From Candidatus Cloacimonadota bacterium (lineage in GTDB: Bacteria; Cloacimonadota; Cloacimonadia; JGIOTU-2): a stretch of DNA of 10,416 nucleotides. The notes below the pieces were generated by a model that was not told where the DNA came from, made no database searches, and saw only the letters and a list, made by a program, of their open reading frames with translations. The stretch lies in contig JAGHCS010000220.1 in the NCBI GenBank assembly GCA_021160355.1, positions 1 through 10,416 of the forward strand, written 5' to 3'. How positions within the stretch are numbered: position 1 is the first letter of the stretch; each line of letters opens with the position of its first letter. A program made the translations under genes and the position numbers. Below are positions 6,548-10,416 of the stretch, piece after piece.

Positions 6548-6919
6548 TTACTTCATCGCAATCAGTGAGATCTCTACCTCAGCATCCTTGGGGAGTTTTG
6601 CAACCTGGTATGCTTCTCGTGCAGGATAGGGTTGTACAAAGTATTTTTTATACAGGTCGTTGAGCAGCTCGAAATGTCCAAGGTCTTTCAGGAAGCAGCT
6701 TACTTTCACCACATTCCCAAAATCCATGCCTGCATCGGTGAGGATCGCTTTAAGGTTTTCGAATACGAGTTTTGCCTGTTCTGCAAAGGTTTCGCCCCAG
6801 ATGCCGGTTTTTGGATTCACACCCAACTGCCCTGAAACAAAGAGCATGCCATTGTGCATCATCGCCTGTGAATACGGTCCGATCGCCTTTGGTGCATTGT
6901 CCGATGTAATTGCTTTCAT
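6548..6919 (-). CDS. ridA: RidA-family reactive intermediate deaminase
   Basis: RidA proteins hydrolyse reactive enamine/imine intermediates released by PLP enzymes such as threonine dehydratase, protecting other PLP enzymes in the cytoplasm; they act as trimers. The 123-residue protein shows the family pattern throughout: APKAIGPYSQA (9-19), LFVSGQLGVNP (26-36), EQAKLVFENLKAILTDAG (47-64), VVKVSCFLKDL (70-80) and YPAREAYQVAKLPKDAEVEI (98-117). Arg101 and Glu116 match the catalytic arginine and carboxylate, with the same 15-residue spacing as Arg105/Glu120 of the archetype. The open frame extends 48 codons further upstream, but that part is unlike the family; the ATG at 6919 has GGAG six bases before it and gives the normal length. 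It is divergent from the acetyltransferase gene with 96 bp between them. Confidence 0.96.
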   Translation of the reverse strand: MKAITSDNAPKAIGPYSQAMMHNGMLFVSGQLGVNPKTGIWGETFAEQAKLVFENLKAILTDAGMDFGNVVKVSCFLKDLGHFELLNDLYKKYFVQPYPAREAYQVAKLPKDAEVEISLIAMK

Positions 6920-6975
6920 GATAACTCCATAAAACTTTTTTATGAACACGCATCCAGGAATATTTACGTCAATAA

Positions 6976-6988
6976 TTTCATTGACAAT
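6976..6988 (+). promoter_or_regulatory. TTTCATTGACAAT element in the ridA/acetyltransferase control region
   Basis: TTGACA (6981-6986) is a perfect -35 match for the plus strand. Read the other way the same bases give TTGTCA, which has AATATT (four of six) 17 bp downstream toward ridA, so the element could serve both directions. For the plus-strand gene the -35 begins exactly 35 bases before the ATG at 7016 and no ribosome binding site precedes that ATG, so a leaderless transcript is possible, although the -10 region (GCATTT at 17 bp) is poor. The same 13 bases recur at 7942-7954. Confidence 0.4.
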
Positions 6989-7015
6989 CAACCAAGAAAA
7001 AATGCATTTAGTTTC

Positions 7016-7906
7016 ATGGAAATTAAAAAAATAACTCCTGAACATAAAGAGAGGGCGCTTCAAATTTCAAAAGATATTTGGGAAGGTGATGATTATATTC
7101 CGCAAATTTTTGATGAATGGGTTGCTGATCCTTACGGAGAATTTGTCGGGCTTTTTGAAGAAGATACACTTATTGCATTCGGTAAAATGACCTATCTTAC
7201 TCCAACCGATGTTTGGCTGGAAGGTTTAAGAAAAGATCAGAGTGTTGATATCAAAGGAGTGGGTAAGCTATTTACTGAGTACTATCTGAATATCCTTTCG
7301 CAAAAACGGGATCTCAATTCAGTACGCTTTGCCACTTATTTTGAAAATTACGGGTCGATCATACCAGCTGAGAGATGTGGATTTCAAAAAATTCTGACAT
7401 GTTCGCTGAAGAATCTTGAAATTGATAATAACGAGCAGATTGAGATTCATCCAAATATTAGTACTGAAATCTCTTACAAGGAGTTCAAAAATTACGTACT
7501 CACCTCATCCTATCTGAAAAAATGCAAGAGTCTTTTATCAAAAGGATGGGTGCTGCATGATGTGACCGAGCAATTGCTTTCAGAATTCTATGTGAAGAAG
7601 CACTTCAGGGCATTGGTTGAGAACGGTATTATAAAGGGTCTAATTCTTTTCTCTGATATCTATTATACTAATACACTCTGGATAAGTTTTCTGGAAGCTG
7701 CAAGTGATCCTGCTCGTAATTCACTCCTTTTATTTGCCAAAAAATCTGCGCAGGCTCGTAAAAAATGCGAGATACAAATCATCATTCCTGATGATAAGGA
7801 GTTCTTGATATGGGCTGAAGCAAGTGGATTTACAAGCTGGGAAAGGAATAATGATTTTTTCGTTTTCGAATATCCTATTGAGTTGCTGAAAAATTATCAG
7901 ACATAA
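7016..7906 (+). CDS. GNAT-fold N-acetyltransferase with an additional C-terminal domain
   Basis: The 296-residue protein has an N-terminal acetyl-CoA-dependent acetyltransferase domain (about 1-130). Visible parts are the first strand EIKKITPEHKERALQI, the DIWEGDDYIPQIFDEWV helix, two central strands (FVGLFEEDTLIAFGKMTYLT), VWLEGLRKD (66-74), then SVDIKGVGKLFTEYY as the acetyl-CoA loop and the closing AERCGF (118-123). The DIWEGDDYIP and WLEGLRVD-like pattern recalls the NAT16/histidine acetyltransferase-like group. The acetyl-CoA loop is degenerate: D78-I-K-G-V-G83 where R/Q-G-x-G-x-G is usual. Residues 135-296 form a second domain with strands and helices, ending with GFTSWERNNDFFVFEY, which could be a second, decayed GNAT lobe. 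The substrate is unknown. There is no Shine-Dalgarno sequence before the ATG. The gene stands alone on the plus strand, 108 bp before the TPR gene. Confidence 0.8.
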   Translation: MEIKKITPEHKERALQISKDIWEGDDYIPQIFDEWVADPYGEFVGLFEEDTLIAFGKMTYLTPTDVWLEGLRKDQSVDIKGVGKLFTEYYLNILSQKRDLNSVRFATYFENYGSIIPAERCGFQKILTCSLKNLEIDNNEQIEIHPNISTEISYKEFKNYVLTSSYLKKCKSLLSKGWVLHDVTEQLLSEFYVKKHFRALVENGIIKGLILFSDIYYTNTLWISFLEAASDPARNSLLLFAKKSAQARKKCEIQIIIPDDKEFLIWAEASGFTSWERNNDFFVFEYPIELLKNYQT

Positions 7907-7941
7907 TTACGATTTTCAAGTAAGTTAAACTCATAGATAAT

Positions 7942-7954
7942 TTTCATTGACAAT
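7942..7954 (+). promoter_or_regulatory. Second copy of TTTCATTGACAAT, candidate -35 region of the TPR gene
   Basis: These 13 bases are identical to 6976-6988 and contain TTGACA at 7947-7952. Here the element extends to CATTG-A-CAATG (7945-7955), a perfect inverted repeat around one base. The nearest good -10 match is TAAAAT (7973-7978, five of six), but its spacer is 20 bp, longer than ideal. An alternative pair is TTGAGA (7958-7963) with TTATAA (7982-7987) at 18 bp. Either would give a leader that includes the ribosome binding site at 8000. Confidence 0.4.
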
Positions 7955-7955
7955 G

Positions 7956-7973
7956 ATTTGAGAATTCTCAAAT
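7956..7973. repeat. Perfect 18-bp palindrome, likely operator of the TPR gene
   Basis: ATTTGAGAATTCTCAAAT reads the same on both strands over all 18 bases. It lies one base after the CATTGACAATG element and 41 bp before the TPR gene start, within or next to the presumed promoter. Flanking ATGATTT (7953-7959) and AAATCAT (7975-7981) add a second, wider inverted pair. No T-run follows on either strand, so it is not an intrinsic terminator of the upstream acetyltransferase gene. The symmetry suits a dimeric DNA-binding regulator; none is encoded nearby. Confidence 0.6.
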
Positions 7974-7999
7974 AAAATCATTTATAAACAGATAATTTT

Positions 8000-8014
8000 A
8001 AGGAGATAGTTCCT
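8000..8014 (+). promoter_or_regulatory. Ribosome binding site of the TPR gene, able to form a small hairpin
   Basis: AAGGAG (8000-8005) lies nine bases before the ATG at 8015 and sets this start. In the RNA, AGGAG (8001-8005) can pair with UUCCU (8010-8014), including one G-U pair, across a four-base loop, which would cover the binding site. The stem is only five pairs, so any effect on translation would be small. Confidence 0.7.
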
Positions 8015-10030
8015 ATGAAAAAACTAGTGCTTCTGATTAGTTTTTTTTGCGTATTCACCGCTGCGTTAATTGCTAAAACCTATCTGCGGCAGAATTCATT
8101 TTACGCTCCTGCCAGCATGACAGGTGAACAAGCACGGGTAAAAGCGATAGGGGATATGAAATCACAATTGATAAAAGAATTATTTTCCTATGCGAAGTTT
8201 ACTACTCTCTGGAATACAATTGACAGGAGTGATACACTCACCTCATATAATGTTGAGATGCTCAAGCCCCTTGTTTCATTGAATGAGATCATTGAAGAAA
8301 GCAGGGAGGATAATGTATACTATATAAATGCTGAATTTGAAGCTAATGAAGATAAAATCATGAAAAAGCTGAGCGAGATCTTTACCAAAGAGGGTACTCA
8401 AGAAAAATCAAAGCAACAAAAAGAGGAACCTGTTGAAGAACTTACCGCTTATCAAGCTCAGGCGCAGCTTACAAAAAAAGATGAAATACCGGATAGACCA
8501 CTTACGGGGACAGCATACGATGATTTTGCCAAAGCTGTTGAAGCTCAACAATTGAAACGGTATCAAGAAGCACTTACTTTGTATGAAAGATCTCTCCAGA
8601 ACAATCCAAATAATGCTGAAGCTCATAATAATATGGGAATAATTTTAAGCATTCTTGGCGCTCACGAAGCAGCGATCCAGCACTTTAATGAAGCAAAAAA
8701 AATCAATCCTGAACTCCCACAAGTATATAATAATCTTGGCAATGCGCATGAGAGTCTTGGACAACTGCACGAAGCCACAAAAGACTATGAAAAGGCAATA
8801 AGCGTTCAAACTAACTATACAGATAGCTACTATAATCTTGCCCGAGTTTATACGGAAATGAGAGAGTTTGAAAAAGCAGAGTCAACACTAAATAAATTGA
8901 TCATAATCGATTCAAACAATGCATATGCTTGTTTTGGAATGGGTAATATGTATGCGAAGAAGCGCGATTTCTCGAGAGCTATCATATGGTTTGAAAAAGC
9001 GATAGATCTCAAGTCCAATTATGGTGAAGCGTATTACAAGCTGGGTGTGACCTACGGACTTATGGGAGATATGGATAAAGGCATTCAGTATATTAACTAT
9101 GCAAACAGTCTGGGGTATGAATATCAGGAAGATATGATGTTCTCTACTGATAAAACACCGAAAACTACTTCAGGGGATTTTGTTGTAATCGGTTCCGACA
9201 CCCAAATCTCTGATGATGGTGTAGGATCGACAATTGTCTATACAATGGATGAAAATACACCGGTTCAGGAAAGTGTTGAAGAGGAAACACCGAGTGAGGT
9301 TGAAGTTATTACACAGGATCCGATACAGCAACCAATCGTAGGGAAAGAGGAGACGATTAATACAAATGAGTTGTATAAGAAATTTGAAAAACTCCTTGGC
9401 AAGACAGATAAAAATGCAGGTGATACTGAAAATCTCCCTGATGAGATAAAACCCACACAGATTGGGTCTAATGATGAATCCTATACTCCCAATGAGGAAT
9501 CTTCAAACCAATTTGATTTTCTTATCAAAGATAAATTTAAAGATGAAAATACAGTTGAATTTGCCAATAAAAGAGAAGCGTTAGCTGCACTTTTTAAGGA
9601 AGGATATACTGAGTTCATGAATGGCAATTATGAAAAATCTGCAGAGGTATATACTAATGTGCTTGATATGGATTCTCAAAATTCAATGGCAATGTACAGT
9701 CTGGGCACAGTATATGCATTCCAAAAAGAAAATGACAAAGCACTTGACTACTTGCTTCGTTCGATCGATATAAATAAGAATTTTCCCAAAGCGTATGATA
9801 ATGCTGGTTTTGTGTATTTTCAACAAGGGAATTTCAATAAATCGATTGAATATCTTCTCAAAGCTGTTTCAATGGATTCTACTATGGTGAATGCCCTTGT
9901 AGTTCTTGGTGATGCTTATGACCAGGTCAATAATAAAGAGAAAAAGATCACATACTACAAAAAGGCAGCACGTTTGGGTGATATCCAGGCACAGGCATTT
10001 TTGAAGAAGGAAGGTTTTGACTGGGAATAA
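8015..10030 (+). CDS. Secreted tetratricopeptide-repeat protein with two TPR blocks
   Basis: The 671-residue protein begins with a Sec signal peptide (1-20, cleavage likely after ALIA), so it acts in the periplasm or at the cell surface. Residues 21-122 form an alpha/beta domain with the pattern GEQARVKAIGDMKSQLIKEL, reminiscent of the N-terminal module of FlgT/LPP20-like proteins; this match is tentative. A Lys/Glu-rich stretch (124-165) leads to six consecutive TPR units (about 168-371) with typical NNxGxxxxxxGxxxxAIxxF spacing and NP turns. Residues 372-518 are acidic, Thr/Ser/Gln-rich, low in hydrophobic residues and probably disordered. Four more TPR units follow (about 521-656), and the end reads AARLGDIQAQAFLKKEGFDW, a closing motif I associate with other bacterial TPR proteins. 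Such repeats bind partner proteins; none can be named. AAGGAG precedes the ATG. The gene is alone on its strand, with a palindromic control region upstream and no clear terminator. Confidence 0.9.
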   Translation: MKKLVLLISFFCVFTAALIAKTYLRQNSFYAPASMTGEQARVKAIGDMKSQLIKELFSYAKFTTLWNTIDRSDTLTSYNVEMLKPLVSLNEIIEESREDNVYYINAEFEANEDKIMKKLSEIFTKEGTQEKSKQQKEEPVEELTAYQAQAQLTKKDEIPDRPLTGTAYDDFAKAVEAQQLKRYQEALTLYERSLQNNPNNAEAHNNMGIILSILGAHEAAIQHFNEAKKINPELPQVYNNLGNAHESLGQLHEATKDYEKAISVQTNYTDSYYNLARVYTEMREFEKAESTLNKLIIIDSNNAYACFGMGNMYAKKRDFSRAIIWFEKAIDLKSNYGEAYYKLGVTYGLMGDMDKGIQYINYANSLGYEYQEDMMFSTDKTPKTTSGDFVVIGSDTQISDDGVGSTIVYTMDENTPVQESVEEETPSEVEVITQDPIQQPIVGKEETINTNELYKKFEKLLGKTDKNAGDTENLPDEIKPTQIGSNDESYTPNEESSNQFDFLIKDKFKDENTVEFANKREALAALFKEGYTEFMNGNYEKSAEVYTNVLDMDSQNSMAMYSLGTVYAFQKENDKALDYLLRSIDINKNFPKAYDNAGFVYFQQGNFNKSIEYLLKAVSMDSTMVNALVVLGDAYDQVNNKEKKITYYKKAARLGDIQAQAFLKKEGFDWE

Positions 10031-10108
10031 ATCAGCATCTCAAGTTTTGCATTTGAGTATTATAAAAGATTATAGGATTTTCTAAGTAATTCTAGCCTAT
10101 GTATCTTG

Positions 10109-10170
10109 AATATCTAATTACAAATATCTAATTGCTAATAAAATTTCAAATAACAAATTCCAAATAAAAA
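10109..10170. repeat. Degenerate AT-rich tandem repeat, period about 14 bp
   Basis: AATATCTAATTACA (10109-10122) is followed by AATATCTAATTGCT (10123-10136), then the more divergent AATAAAATTTCA (10137 onward) and AATAACAAATTCC (10149-10161), running into AAATAAAAAG. The first two units agree at 12 of 14 positions; the later units keep the AATA start and an ATT core. I believe similar AATAACAAATTCC-like strings are scattered between genes in several uncultured bacterial genomes, but I cannot check this here. Confidence 0.6.
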
Positions 10171-10383
10171 GAGATTTCGAACATAAATTGATAATTATAA
10201 AAAAGGAATGTTATATCATAAACCGCGAAATATACCGGTCTTCGTTTAACTCCGCTTTGGCATGCGAAAGATGCGAAAAAATTAAAATGAAGCTTTATAG
10301 AATATTTTTCGTAAACACCATTTTCGTGCTTTTTGCCTACCCCGATAAATATGTTTTTTATTCGACTGGGATACCTTTTGCCT

Positions 10384-10396
10384 GTTACGGCGTAAC
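10384..10396. repeat. Short inverted repeat GTTACG-G-CGTAAC
   Basis: Six-base arms match perfectly around one central G. It sits 20 bp from the window edge with no gene on its left. It may be half of a larger element or an operator for a gene further right; chance is possible at this size. Confidence 0.4.
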
Positions 10397-10416
10397 GTTG
10401 CCTAGCTGAATGGGTA

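Larger units (their letters stand above)
10031..10416. other. 386-bp gene-free end region
   Basis: No convincing gene lies here. Going left to right it holds a weak CTCAA/TTGAG hairpin (10039-10057) without a T-run behind the TPR gene, a degenerate AT-rich repeat (10109-10170), a more GC-rich stretch with short GCGAAA units (10224-10229, 10264-10269, 10273-10278) answered by TTTCGT on the same strand (10307-10312, 10322-10327), and an inverted repeat GTTACG-G-CGTAAC (10384-10396). The mixture of decayed repeats is typical of old intergenic DNA. A 73-codon frame from a TTG at 10188 looks spurious. Some of the right-hand part may be the upstream region of a gene beyond the window. Confidence 0.6.

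Noticed and set aside
6920..7063. 48-codon N-terminal extension of RidA
   Set aside because: RidA proteins begin near the inner methionine, which has its own GGAG site; the extension crosses the divergent control region.
7991..7996. GATAAT as -10 box of the TPR gene
   Set aside because: It matches TATAAT in five of six positions, but transcription would then start about at 8003, inside the ribosome binding site, and no -35 box lies at the right distance.
10039..10057. CTCAA/TTGAG hairpin as terminator of the TPR gene
   Set aside because: Five AT-rich pairs across a nine-base loop, with no T-run behind it.
10380..10405. Integron attC-like site around GTTACGG and CGTAACG
   Set aside because: The core sites do not fit GTTRRRY/RYYYAAC, and no integrase or gene cassette is visible.
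10188..10409. 73-codon frame on the plus strand, with an inner ATG at 10288
   Set aside because: It needs a TTG start without a ribosome binding site, crosses repeat-like DNA, has odd composition and resembles no family. The inner ATG frame has a faint signal-peptide look but is too short to support.

Overview
The window reads as chromosomal DNA of an AT-rich (estimated by eye, not computed), Gram-negative, didermic bacterium. A lipoprotein signal with a lipobox, Sec signal peptides and a periplasmic CpdB/UshA-type nucleotidase all imply an outer membrane. The mix of REC-PAS-GGDEF signalling, long TPR proteins and a small MG-start, N-terminally anchored protein suggests an uncultured FCB-group lineage, perhaps Cloacimonadota. 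That taxonomic guess is inference only. I see no phage, transposase, CRISPR array, tRNA or rRNA.

Positions 1-6457 (all minus strand) look like one long, tightly packed transcription unit read from right to left. The order is: a response-regulator diguanylate cyclase (REC-PAS-GGDEF), a 29-residue hydrophobic microprotein, a membrane-anchored prepilin-like protein, a two-helix membrane protein with a coiled-coil tail, a VOC/glyoxalase-fold protein, an uncharacterised membrane-anchored protein with a conserved HSSNNH motif, a periplasmic CpdB/UshA-like nucleotidase, an L-fucose-isomerase-like enzyme and, after an 82-bp gap, a lipoprotein with a GyrI-like domain that runs off the left edge. Gaps are 6-19 bp or overlaps (ATGA, TAATG) as far as the isomerase.

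The nucleotidase gene carries an in-frame TAA. Behind it 43 further codons in the same frame encode the conserved C-terminal end of the family, so the gene is either freshly truncated, read through, or wrongly sequenced at one base. The microprotein was not in the supplied ORF list. It overlaps the start codon of the next gene, which has no ribosome binding site of its own.

Positions 6548-7906 hold a RidA-type deaminase (minus) and a divergent GNAT-type acetyltransferase (plus) that share a 96-bp control region. Positions 8015-10030 (plus) encode a secreted 671-residue protein with two TPR blocks (six and four repeats) separated by an acidic, probably disordered linker. Its 108-bp upstream region contains a perfect 18-bp palindrome and a TTTCATTGACAAT element that also occurs upstream of the acetyltransferase.

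The last 386 bp hold no convincing gene. They carry degenerate AT-rich repeats with a period of about 14 bp, short GCGAAA-type repeats and a small inverted repeat.
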